This document shows, piece after piece, positions 49,385 to 56,782 of a DNA stretch of 64,000 nucleotides. Where the stretch lies: positions 1 through 64,000 of the forward strand of contig NZ_SRIB01000011.1 of the NCBI RefSeq assembly GCF_004684055.1, in the 5' to 3' direction. Source of the stretch: Soehngenia longivitae. Lineage in GTDB: Bacteria; Bacillota; Clostridia; Tissierellales; Tissierellaceae. The notes below the pieces were generated by a model. It was given only the letters and a program-made list of their open reading frames with translations, ran no database searches and was not told where the DNA came from. Both the position numbers and the translations under genes were made by a program. Numbering within the stretch: the first letter of the stretch is position 1; each line of letters opens with the position of its first letter.

Positions 49385-51358
49385 ATGATAGGTAAAATGT
49401 TAGGCAATAGATATGAAATTTTAGAACAAATAGGCATTGGTGGAATGTCTGTTGTTTATAAAGCGAAATGCCATTTGCTAGATAGGTATGTAGCCATAAA
49501 GGTTTTAAAAGAAGATTTGACAAATGATGAAGAATTTATAAAAAAATTTCGCAAAGAATCACAGGCTGCAGCCAGTTTATCTCATCCAAATATTGTAAAT
49601 ATATACGATGTTGGATATGATAAAATTGACGGTAAAGATATTCATTATATTGTTATGGAATATATAAATGGCAAAACTTTAAAAGAGGTAATCACAGAAA
49701 AGGGGAAACTTAGTGAACTTGAAGCATTAGATTATTCAACCCAAATAGCTGAAGCTCTTAAACATGCACATAAGAATCATATTATTCATAGAGATATAAA
49801 ACCTCACAACATAATGATAACTGAAGATAATATTGTTAAAGTAACTGATTTTGGAATAGCAAGAGCAGTAACTTCATCTACTATCACAACAACATCTAAC
49901 GTTTTAGGCTCAGTACATTACTTTTCACCAGAACAAGCACGTGGTGGATATACTGATGAAAAATCGGATATTTATTCTCTGGGTATTGTCATGTATGAAA
50001 TGTTGACAGGGAAAGTTCCCTTTAATGGAGAAACGCCTATTGGAGTTGCTTTAAAACATGTTCAAGACGAAATTATACCACCTATTTTAGAGAACCCAAA
50101 TATATCTCCTTCTTTCAATAAGATAATATTAAAATGTGTTCAAAAAAGGCAAAGCGATAGATACCAAAATGTAGATGAACTATTGGTAGACTTGAAGAAC
50201 ATATACGTAAATAAAAATGGAGTAAGTAGTGATATAACTACTGATGAAACTCTTGATATGACAAGATTAATACCTCCAGTTAGTGATAAAATATTAAACA
50301 ATGAGAATAAGAACAAAAAGAACAATATCAACAGAAATACCAAGGGGGAAACTCACACAAAGAAAAAAACAACGGTTGTGGCAATTATTTCAGCCTTTAT
50401 ATTAACTTCATTATTATTTGTAGGATATCTACAACTAAGAAATAGTTTCAGTAATGATGATTACATTGTTACTCCAAAATTAATTGGCATTTCAGAGGAA
50501 GAAGCAAGAAAAAAAGCTGAAGATATGGGGTTTGAGCTAGATATAGTTGATAGAGTTCAAAGTAGTGATTTTGAGGAAGGTATCATTATTTCTCAAAATG
50601 TAGAAGAAGGAGTTAAAATAAAACCTGGTTATCCAATTGGAGTAGTCATTAGTTTAGGTTCTGAAAATGTTGAAGTTCCAAATCTCGTTAACAAGTCAAT
50701 AACAGAAGCGGAAAGGCTATTAAAAGAGGCTGGTCTTAAACTAGGGAATAATATTGATTACGAATTTCATGATTCTATTCCAATTGATTATGTGATTTCA
50801 CAAAGCATAGAACCATATACTGCTATAGCACCAAACACAAGGGTTGATTTAGTTATAAGTAAAGGGCCTGAGGTAGAAGAAGCAATAATGATACAACTAG
50901 TTGGAGAAAATGTAAATAAAGCGATATCAGAAATTAAAAATCTAGGGCTAGCAATAGGTGATATTAAATATGAATCAAGTGACAACTACGCAGCCAATAT
51001 AGTGATGGAACAATCTGAGGAGCCTGGATCTACTTTAAAACCAGGTACGAAAATAAATTTGAAAGTAAGTTCTGGGCCAGCTTCCACTCCACCATCTGAT
51101 CCAAATGTACCAGGAGGAGAAGAAACGCCTGGAGCTGAAGAATTCTCTATTAATTTAACAGTTACTCCTTTTGCAGATAAAGATGAAACTGAGATAACAA
51201 TAATTAGAAAACAAGACGGTGATACATCTACTGTTTATACTAAAAAACATAAATCAACAGATGGAACATTTGATATACCAGTAACAGGTAAAAAAGGTGC
51301 TGTTTTTGAAGTATATTATGATGGTATATTTCAATATAGCAAGAGTATTGAGGGCTAA
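49385..51358 (+). CDS. pknB: PASTA-domain Ser/Thr protein kinase (PrkC/PknB)
   Basis: 657 residues. Kinase domain about 10-270, with the glycine loop IGIGGMSVVY, VAIK (Lys39), HRDIKPHN (His135-Arg-Asp137), DFGIA and the activation loop. A basic linker, one membrane helix (about 329-350), then three extracellular PASTA repeats (about 357-425, 426-494, 495-566) each ending in VxxSxG. A Pro/Gly linker leads to a C-terminal beta domain (about 585-657) without a PASTA match. PASTA units bind muropeptide or lipid II and couple wall state to phosphorylation. It follows prpC by 12 nt and precedes rsgA. Confidence 0.96.
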   Translation: MIGKMLGNRYEILEQIGIGGMSVVYKAKCHLLDRYVAIKVLKEDLTNDEEFIKKFRKESQAAASLSHPNIVNIYDVGYDKIDGKDIHYIVMEYINGKTLKEVITEKGKLSELEALDYSTQIAEALKHAHKNHIIHRDIKPHNIMITEDNIVKVTDFGIARAVTSSTITTTSNVLGSVHYFSPEQARGGYTDEKSDIYSLGIVMYEMLTGKVPFNGETPIGVALKHVQDEIIPPILENPNISPSFNKIILKCVQKRQSDRYQNVDELLVDLKNIYVNKNGVSSDITTDETLDMTRLIPPVSDKILNNENKNKKNNINRNTKGETHTKKKTTVVAIISAFILTSLLFVGYLQLRNSFSNDDYIVTPKLIGISEEEARKKAEDMGFELDIVDRVQSSDFEEGIIISQNVEEGVKIKPGYPIGVVISLGSENVEVPNLVNKSITEAERLLKEAGLKLGNNIDYEFHDSIPIDYVISQSIEPYTAIAPNTRVDLVISKGPEVEEAIMIQLVGENVNKAISEIKNLGLAIGDIKYESSDNYAANIVMEQSEEPGSTLKPGTKINLKVSSGPASTPPSDPNVPGGEETPGAEEFSINLTVTPFADKDETEITIIRKQDGDTSTVYTKKHKSTDGTFDIPVTGKKGAVFEVYYDGIFQYSKSIEG

Positions 51359-51359
51359 T

Positions 51360-52232
51360 ATGACAGATGGGATTATTATAAAGGGTATTGGTGGTTTTTA
51401 TTATGTTGACATAGGTCATAATATTGTTGAATGTAGGGCAAGAGGTTTATTTAGAGAACAAAATATTGAACCACTAGTTGGAGATAGAGTTTTAATTAGA
51501 TTTAACAAAGAAGACAATAGAGGATATATTGAAGAAATATATCCTCGAGATACTGTTCTAACAAGGCCACCTATTTCAAATGTAACTCAATTAATCATAG
51601 TTATGAGTATAGCGAATCCTAAAATTAATTTATGGTTTTTAGATAGGTTAATTGTAATAGGGCATGATGCAAATTTAAACGTAATTATTTGTATAAATAA
51701 ATCAGATATTGACAATGAAATGGCAGATAAAATTACTTATATGTACAGAAACATAGGATATAAAACTATTAAGACTAGTACAAAAACAAGAGAAGGTATT
51801 GATAAGTTAAATAGTTTATTGCAAAATCAAATCAGTGTATTCTCAGGTCCATCTGGAGTTGGAAAAACATCCTTACTAAATGCTATTAATCCAGCATTAA
51901 ATTTAAAAACAGGAGAAATTAGCAAGAAATTATCAAGAGGCAAGCATACAACAAGGCATGTAGAATTATTTAAATTGCAAGAAAACACTTTTATATCTGA
52001 TACTCCTGGATTTAGTAGTCTTGACATAAATCATATCGATGCAAATAAACTTAATACCTACTTCATAGACATATATAAAAGTTCGCAGAAATGTAAATAT
52101 AGTGATTGCTTGCATATTAATGAACCTGATTGCTTTGTAATAAATCAAGTCAAAAATAATGAAATATATAAATCAAGATACGATAATTATGTGTCTATGT
52201 TAAATGAAATTAAAAATCGTAGGAGGTTTTAA
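51360..52232 (+). CDS. rsgA: ribosome small subunit-dependent GTPase RsgA
   Basis: 290 residues from ATG 51360, one base after the pknB stop, with GAGGG (51350-51354). OB domain (about 1-70), then a circularly permuted GTPase with NKSD (G4), GPSGVGKTS (G1) and SDTPGF (G3), and a zinc-binding C-terminus CKYSDCLHINEPDC. RsgA checks 30S decoding-centre maturation. prpC-pknB-rsgA-rpe is a strongly conserved operon in Firmicutes. Confidence 0.97.
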   Translation: MTDGIIIKGIGGFYYVDIGHNIVECRARGLFREQNIEPLVGDRVLIRFNKEDNRGYIEEIYPRDTVLTRPPISNVTQLIIVMSIANPKINLWFLDRLIVIGHDANLNVIICINKSDIDNEMADKITYMYRNIGYKTIKTSTKTREGIDKLNSLLQNQISVFSGPSGVGKTSLLNAINPALNLKTGEISKKLSRGKHTTRHVELFKLQENTFISDTPGFSSLDINHIDANKLNTYFIDIYKSSQKCKYSDCLHINEPDCFVINQVKNNEIYKSRYDNYVSMLNEIKNRRRF

Positions 52233-52233
52233 T

Positions 52234-52890
52234 GTGACAAAAATTGCACCTTCAATCTTATCTGCAGATTTTTTAAATTTAAAACAAGAAATTCAAGACA
52301 TTTCATTAGGTGGAGCTGATCTCATACATTTAGATGTAATGGATGGAAATTATGTGCCTAATATAACTTTTGGTATGCCAATCATTAAGAGTATAAAAAA
52401 AATCAGTTCTATACCATTAGATGTTCATTTAATGATCGATAAACCAGAAAGATATATAGACGATTTTATAGACGCTGGTGCAGATATATTAACTATACAC
52501 GCAGAAGCAACGACTCATTTGCATAGAACAATTCAACTAATTAAGTCAAGAGGTATAAAAGCTGGCGTTTCTTTAAATCCAGCTACTCCTCTCGATGTAC
52601 TAGAATATATTATGGACGAATTAGATCTGATATTATTAATGTCTGTCAATCCCGGGTTTGGAGGTCAAAGTTTTATAAAAGCAGTAGAAAGGAAGATACA
52701 AACTTTAAAAAATCGAATTAGTGCAGATTATTCTAATGTTTTAATTGAAGTAGATGGTGGTATAAAACTTGACAATGCAAAACATATTGCAGATTTAGGA
52801 GCTGATATATTAGTAATTGGTTCAGATATATTTTCGTATAATGATGTAAGAGCTCGTACAGAACAATTTAAAATTCTGGTAAGTGAATAA
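52234..52890 (+). CDS. rpe: ribulose-phosphate 3-epimerase
   Basis: 218 residues, GTG 52234 after AGGAGGT (52221-52227); the codon overlaps no other start in frame. IAPSILSADFLNL, the LDVMDGNYVPNITFGMPIIKSI metal-binding segment, DVHLMI, HAEA, NPATP, MSVNPGFGGQSF and EVDGGI are present. It interconverts ribulose-5-P and xylulose-5-P. It begins 1 nt after the rsgA stop. thiN often follows rpe in Firmicutes; here the thiamine genes are separated by a riboswitch. Confidence 0.97.
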   Translation: MTKIAPSILSADFLNLKQEIQDISLGGADLIHLDVMDGNYVPNITFGMPIIKSIKKISSIPLDVHLMIDKPERYIDDFIDAGADILTIHAEATTHLHRTIQLIKSRGIKAGVSLNPATPLDVLEYIMDELDLILLMSVNPGFGGQSFIKAVERKIQTLKNRISADYSNVLIEVDGGIKLDNAKHIADLGADILVIGSDIFSYNDVRARTEQFKILVSE

Positions 52891-52896
52891 TATATA

Positions 52897-52925
52897 TTGT
52901 TAATTTATCACTAATATGATATATT
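52897..52925 (+). promoter_or_regulatory. promoter of thiT-thiN
   Basis: TTGTTA (52897-52902), 17-nt spacer, extended -10 TGA-TATATT (TATATT at 52920-52925). It is followed by the TPP riboswitch. Confidence 0.7.
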
Positions 52926-52945
52926 AAAATTAATTGAATAGGCTT

Positions 52946-53028
52946 TAACACTAGGGGGGCATTAGCTGAGAGAGGATTTTATCCCGACCCTTATAACCTG
53001 AACTAGGTAATACTAGCGTAGGAAAGTG
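52946..53028 (+). promoter_or_regulatory. TPP riboswitch (thi-box)
   Basis: The thi-box landmarks occur in order: AGGGGGGC, AGCTGAGAG, a variable P3 stem (GGATTTTATCC), CGACCCTTATAACCTGAACTAGG and TAATACTAGCGTAGGAAAG. It sits between the promoter and a terminator hairpin, so thiamine diphosphate should promote termination and shut off thiT-thiN. Confidence 0.95.
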
Positions 53029-53041
53029 TGTATAGAAATAT

Positions 53042-53073
53042 ACTCATTGAAAATCTCTCAATGAGTTTTTTTT
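53042..53073 (+). terminator. regulated terminator of the TPP riboswitch
   Basis: ACTCATTGA (53042-53050), 7-nt loop, TCAATGAGT (53058-53066), followed by a run of T to 53073. Located 8 nt before the thiT SD. Confidence 0.9.
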
Positions 53074-53093
53074 ATAAAAAAGGAGGAATAAAA

Positions 53094-53645
53094 ATGAAAA
53101 GGAAAACAAATGTATTGATGCTTGCTGAAGGAGGCATGATGATTGCATTATCAATTTTACTAGGATACATCGAAATATATCAAATGCCAAATGGGGGAAG
53201 TGTATCTGCAGGGAAAATGATACCAATAATTATTTATTCATTAAGATGGGGAGTATTACCTGGGATTTCTGTTGGAGCAATTTATGGAATATTGGATTTT
53301 ATTTTGAAACCTTTTTTCTTTCATCCAATTCAGCTACTCTTAGATTACCCGATAGCATTTGGAATCTTAGGGATTGCAGGGTTTGCAAAAATAAGATCAG
53401 ATCAAAAAAATGGATATTTCCCTATGATATTATGGACTACTTTAGCTGTATTAGGTAGGTTGATTTCCCATGTTATATCAGGAGTAGTTTTTTTCTCAGA
53501 ATACGCAGGGAGTCAAAATCCAATTGTTTATTCGTTTATATACAATGCAACATATTTAGTCCCTGAATTGATTATTTCTTTAATAGTATTGATTATTATT
53601 TGGAAACCATTAAAAAATTATATTGTAAACAACAGGCAAAGATAG
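53094..53645 (+). CDS. thiT: energy-coupled thiamine transporter ThiT
   Basis: 183 residues from ATG 53094 after AAGGAGG (53080-53086); the frame is open further upstream into the riboswitch but no start there has an SD. Six membrane helices are apparent. The thiamine-binding features of ThiT occur: LGYIEIYQMPNGGSVSAGKMIPIIIYSLRWG, the FHPIQLLLDYPIAFG segment, and the H-rich helix near RLISHVISGVVFFSEYA. It is an S component that borrows the shared ECF energising module, not encoded here. Confidence 0.95.
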   Translation: MKRKTNVLMLAEGGMMIALSILLGYIEIYQMPNGGSVSAGKMIPIIIYSLRWGVLPGISVGAIYGILDFILKPFFFHPIQLLLDYPIAFGILGIAGFAKIRSDQKNGYFPMILWTTLAVLGRLISHVISGVVFFSEYAGSQNPIVYSFIYNATYLVPELIISLIVLIIIWKPLKNYIVNNRQR

Positions 53646-53653
53646 GTGAAAAA

Positions 53654-54292
53654 ATGAAAGCTCTAATAGTATCAGGTGGTAATGAATTAAATGAAGACAA
53701 ATTAACATCTCTTTATGAGCAAAATGATATTATAATAGCAGCAGATTCAGGAGTAGAGCAATTACTCAAAATAAATAAATTACCTGATTATTTAGTAGGG
53801 GATCTAGATTCGATAAGTGAAAAATCAATATTATATTTAAAATCAAAAGGAGTTAATACTATTGTATATCCAAAAGAAAAGAATAAATCAGATACAGAAA
53901 TAGCAATTGAATTAATATTATCTAAAAAACCTGAAAATATTACATTAGTGAGTGCAACTGGGTCAAGATTAGATCACTCCCTTGCTAATATATTTCTTTT
54001 AAAAAAATTATCAGATTTAAATATAGACACCCAAATCATAGATAATAATAATATAATCAAACTTATTAGACCAGAACAAATAGTTTTAAAAGATGAGTCT
54101 TTTGATTATATATCAATAATCCCTATTTGCCTAGAAGGAATTGTTATAACTTTAAATGGTTTTCATTATAATCTTATAAGAGAACATATCGAGTTTGGTT
54201 CAAGTCATGGTGTTAGCAATGAACTAGATAAAGATGAAGGGCATATTATAAAACACAGCGGAGAAGGTTTATTGATCCTTTCTAAAGACTAA
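53654..54292 (+). CDS. thiN: thiamine diphosphokinase
   Basis: 212 residues, ATG 53654 with ATAGGTGA upstream, 8 nt after thiT. It shows IIAADSGVEQLLK, PDYLVGDLDSIS, YPKEKNKSDTEIAIELIL and SATGSRLDHSLANI, the ThiN catalytic motifs, and a C-terminal beta domain (HGVSNE). It phosphorylates imported thiamine to TPP, the riboswitch ligand, so uptake, activation and feedback sit in one transcript. Confidence 0.96.
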   Translation: MKALIVSGGNELNEDKLTSLYEQNDIIIAADSGVEQLLKINKLPDYLVGDLDSISEKSILYLKSKGVNTIVYPKEKNKSDTEIAIELILSKKPENITLVSATGSRLDHSLANIFLLKKLSDLNIDTQIIDNNNIIKLIRPEQIVLKDESFDYISIIPICLEGIVITLNGFHYNLIREHIEFGSSHGVSNELDKDEGHIIKHSGEGLLILSKD

Positions 54293-54294
54293 AT

Positions 54295-54335
54295 AAAAAA
54301 GCTTACCGTTTTTTCTAAAAACTGTAAGCTTTTTT
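54295..54335. terminator. bidirectional terminator between thiN and rpmB
   Basis: AAAAAAGCTTAC (54295-54306) and GTAAGCTTTTTT (54324-54335) form a 12-bp stem around a T/A-rich inner segment. A run on one arm and T run on the other let it serve thiN (plus) and rpmB (minus). Confidence 0.88.
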
Positions 54336-54346
54336 AAAAATTGCTA

Positions 54347-54538
54347 CTATATTGCTCTTTGAACATTTCCTGATCTTAAACATCTCGTGCAAACATTTAA
54401 TCTCTTTGTCGTGCCATCAACTACTACTTTTACTTTTCTAACATTTGGAGACCATGTCCTTGAGCTCTTCTTATTGGAGAAAGTAACTTTATTTCCAAAC
54501 GATTTAGTTTTACCACATATTTCACATCTTTTACTCAT
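54347..54538 (-). CDS. rpmB: 50S ribosomal protein L28
   Basis: 63 residues on the minus strand from ATG 54538, with GGAGGTG upstream. MSKRCEICGKTKSFGN, SNKKSSRTWSPNVRKVKV and LNVCTRCLRSGNV are present. CEIC and CTRC form the zinc-ribbon (C+) version of L28, which implies a zinc-dependent form. It faces away from the asp23-fakA operon, the usual arrangement. Confidence 0.97.
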   Translation of the reverse strand: MSKRCEICGKTKSFGNKVTFSNKKSSRTWSPNVRKVKVVVDGTTKRLNVCTRCLRSGNVQRAI

Positions 54539-54591
54539 GAAAACACCTCCCAAAACAATATATCAATAATATCTCTACTGCAACAACTTGT

Positions 54592-54621
54592 ATTGTACCA
54601 TAATAATCGTATTAATTGCAA
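54592..54621 (-). promoter_or_regulatory. promoter of rpmB
   Basis: Minus strand: TTGCAA (54616-54621), 18-nt spacer ending TGG, TACAAT (54592-54597), an extended -10 type. It is divergent from the asp23 promoter. Confidence 0.7.
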
Positions 54622-54648
54622 GTAAATAATGAATGTTTGGTTTTTTAG

Positions 54649-54677
54649 TTGAATATTTATTTATATTATTGTAGAAT
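54649..54677 (+). promoter_or_regulatory. promoter of the asp23-fakA operon
   Basis: TTGAAT (54649-54654), 17-nt spacer, TAGAAT (54672-54677), about 20 nt before the AGGGAGGT ribosome site. Confidence 0.7.
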
Positions 54678-54709
54678 GTTAAAGATAAGATATTTAGGGA
54701 GGTAGTATT

Positions 54710-55072
54710 TTGCCATTTATAATAAAAAATGAAATTGGCTCTATTTTTATTGAGGATACTGTAATTCAAGAAATAGTAGGCATGGCGGTTATCGAAAGCT
54801 ATGGAGTTGTAGATAAAGCTTCCAAAGACTCTTTTGAAGAGATATTTAGTTATTTTGGATTTGACCCGTCCTATAAGGGTATAAAAATTACAATAAATAA
54901 TAATAATGTTGATGTTGACATATATCTTATTCTAGAATATGGAATAAAAATACCTGCTGTATGTCAAAATATAATTGAAAGAGTAAAATATAATCTGAAA
55001 TTTTATACTGACATTAGTATTGATGATGTCAATATATTTGTCCAAGGTATCAGAACTGAAATGGATCTTTAA
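54710..55072 (+). CDS. Asp23/Gls24 family envelope-stress protein
   Basis: 120 residues, TTG 54710 after AGGGAGGT. The Asp23 pattern is clear: NEIGSIFIEDTVIQEIVGMAVIESYGVVDKAS, then GIKITINNNNVDVDIYLILEYGIKIPAVCQNIIERVKYNLKFYTDISIDDVNIFVQGI. Related proteins form clusters near the membrane and help with envelope stress. It directly precedes the YloV/FakA gene, the order known from B. subtilis (yloU-yloV). Confidence 0.94.
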   Translation: MPFIIKNEIGSIFIEDTVIQEIVGMAVIESYGVVDKASKDSFEEIFSYFGFDPSYKGIKITINNNNVDVDIYLILEYGIKIPAVCQNIIERVKYNLKFYTDISIDDVNIFVQGIRTEMDL

Positions 55073-55090
55073 TATTAGGAGGGACACAAG

Positions 55091-56734
55091 TTGATAAATA
55101 TTTTTATAGATGGTTGGAAACTTAAAGCAATCTTAGAAACTAGTTATAACTATCTCGATAAAAACAAAGAAATTGTTAATGCTCTAAATGTATTTCCTGT
55201 ACCAGATGGTGATACAGGCACAAATATGAGTTTGACTATGAGATCAGCAATAAATAATGTAGAAAAGGTTATTGAAAATGATGCCTCTAAAGTGATACAG
55301 GCTGCAAGCCAAGGCTCTTTAATGGGTGCAAGAGGGAATTCAGGTGTTATTTTATCCCAATTGTTTAGAGGATTTAGCATTGGAGTTAATGATAAAAAAG
55401 AAATAGATGCACAAACAATCGCTTTAGCAATGAAGAAAGCTTCAGAGACTGCTTATAAAGCTGTTATGAAGCCTACTGAAGGAACTATTTTGACTATAGC
55501 CAGAGAATGTGGAGAATATGCAATGGAGATTTGTGAGAGCGTAAACGACATTAATGAACTGATAGAATTAGTTATTGTTCATGGAAATAAAGTTTTAGAA
55601 AAAACTCCTGATATGTTGCCAGTATTGAAACAAGCAAATGTAGTGGATGCTGGGGGAAAAGGTTTATTGATGCTTATGGAAGGTGCCTTAGAATTTTTAT
55701 TAGGAGATGTAACTACAATAGTAGAGAAATCAATGTCATCACCAACGGTACAAAATATTTCTTTAAAGCGCCAAAGAATTGACACTGATGATATTAAATT
55801 TGGGTACTGCACAGAATTTATTATTGTTACAAATCATCAAGACATTGATGGCTTTAGAGATAAACTATCATTTTACGGCGATTCATTGCTAGTTGTTGGT
55901 GCTGATGGGATTATAAAAGTTCATATACACACTAATAATCCAGGAGAAGTTCTTGAAAAAGCATTGCAATTAGGAGAACTTAGAGATATAAAAATAGATA
56001 ATATGCGATATCAACATGAAGAAATTCTATTAAAAGATGAATTGAGAAAAATAGAAGTTGATAGAGGTGAACCAGAAAAAAAATACTACGTTATTTCAGT
56101 ATCTACCGGTGAAGGATTAAATGAATTATTCAAAAGCTTAAATGTTGACTATATAATAACTGGTGGGCAAACCATGAATCCTAGCATTGAAGATATTCTA
56201 AGGGCTATAGAGAAATCAAATGCAAAGAACATAATCATATTACCAAATAATAGTAATATATTGTTAGCTGCTGAACAAGCTAAGAATGTTAGTAATAGAA
56301 ATGTTTATATAGTTCCATCAAAGAATATTGCGCAAGGGATATCTGCAATGGTAGCATTTGATCCTGATAAAGAGTTAAATGAGAATATAAATAATATGAA
56401 CAGTGCTATTTCAAAGGTAATATCAGCCCAGGTAACTTACTCAGTGAGAGATACTCAATTAAATGGTAAAATAATTAAAAAAGGAAATATAATTGGAGTT
56501 ACTGATAAAGACATATTAGTAGTAGGAGAAGACATAAATGAAGTGTCTGAAAAATTGATAGAAAAATTAATAAATGATGATATTTCTGTATTGACAATTA
56601 TTTATGGAGAAGATGTCGATAAGAATAGAGCAGAGGACTTAATTAAACGCTTAGAAACTAAGTTTGATGAATTAGAAATAGATCTAGTTGAAGGGAATCA
56701 ACCAATATATTATTATATATTTTCGCTAGAATAA
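55091..56734 (+). CDS. fakA: DAK2-domain protein, FakA-type fatty acid kinase subunit (YloV)
   Basis: 547 residues, TTG 55091 after AGGAGGG. N-terminal DAK2 nucleotide-binding domain (about 10-200) with NVFPVPDGDTGTNMSLTM, GARGNSGVILSQLFRG and KPTEGTILTIARE. Middle domain about 230-330 with FGYCTEFII, and C-terminal EDD-like domain (about 330-547) with ISVSTGEGLNELF and IITGGQTMNPS. FakA phosphorylates fatty acids held by FakB (DegV) partners; none is encoded here. The acyl-phosphate product would feed PlsY and PlsX, both in this window. Confidence 0.92.
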   Translation: MINIFIDGWKLKAILETSYNYLDKNKEIVNALNVFPVPDGDTGTNMSLTMRSAINNVEKVIENDASKVIQAASQGSLMGARGNSGVILSQLFRGFSIGVNDKKEIDAQTIALAMKKASETAYKAVMKPTEGTILTIARECGEYAMEICESVNDINELIELVIVHGNKVLEKTPDMLPVLKQANVVDAGGKGLLMLMEGALEFLLGDVTTIVEKSMSSPTVQNISLKRQRIDTDDIKFGYCTEFIIVTNHQDIDGFRDKLSFYGDSLLVVGADGIIKVHIHTNNPGEVLEKALQLGELRDIKIDNMRYQHEEILLKDELRKIEVDRGEPEKKYYVISVSTGEGLNELFKSLNVDYIITGGQTMNPSIEDILRAIEKSNAKNIIILPNNSNILLAAEQAKNVSNRNVYIVPSKNIAQGISAMVAFDPDKELNENINNMNSAISKVISAQVTYSVRDTQLNGKIIKKGNIIGVTDKDILVVGEDINEVSEKLIEKLINDDISVLTIIYGEDVDKNRAEDLIKRLETKFDELEIDLVEGNQPIYYYIFSLE

Positions 56735-56739
56735 TTAAA

Positions 56740-56766
56740 AAACCCTACCTATAGGTAGGGTTTATT
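56740..56766 (+). terminator. 24-nt palindrome between fakA and recG
   Basis: AAACCCTACCTA followed directly by TAGGTAGGGTTT (56740-56763), a perfect palindrome with a short T-rich tail (TTTATTT). The recG SD (GGAG, 56768-56771) starts 4 nt after the palindrome, so recG lacks room for its own promoter after it. Confidence 0.72.
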
Positions 56767-56782
56767 TGGAGTGGTAAACTAT

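Noticed and set aside
53028-53093. ThiT starting inside the riboswitch
   Set aside because: The upstream start has no SD and would span the regulated terminator. ATG 53094 has a perfect AAGGAGG.
53246-53458. 70-residue frame inside thiT
   Set aside because: Out-of-frame shadow of a well-identified membrane protein, with no SD.
54387-54569. Plus-strand frame opposite rpmB
   Set aside because: Antisense of ribosomal protein L28, which is unmistakable on the minus strand.
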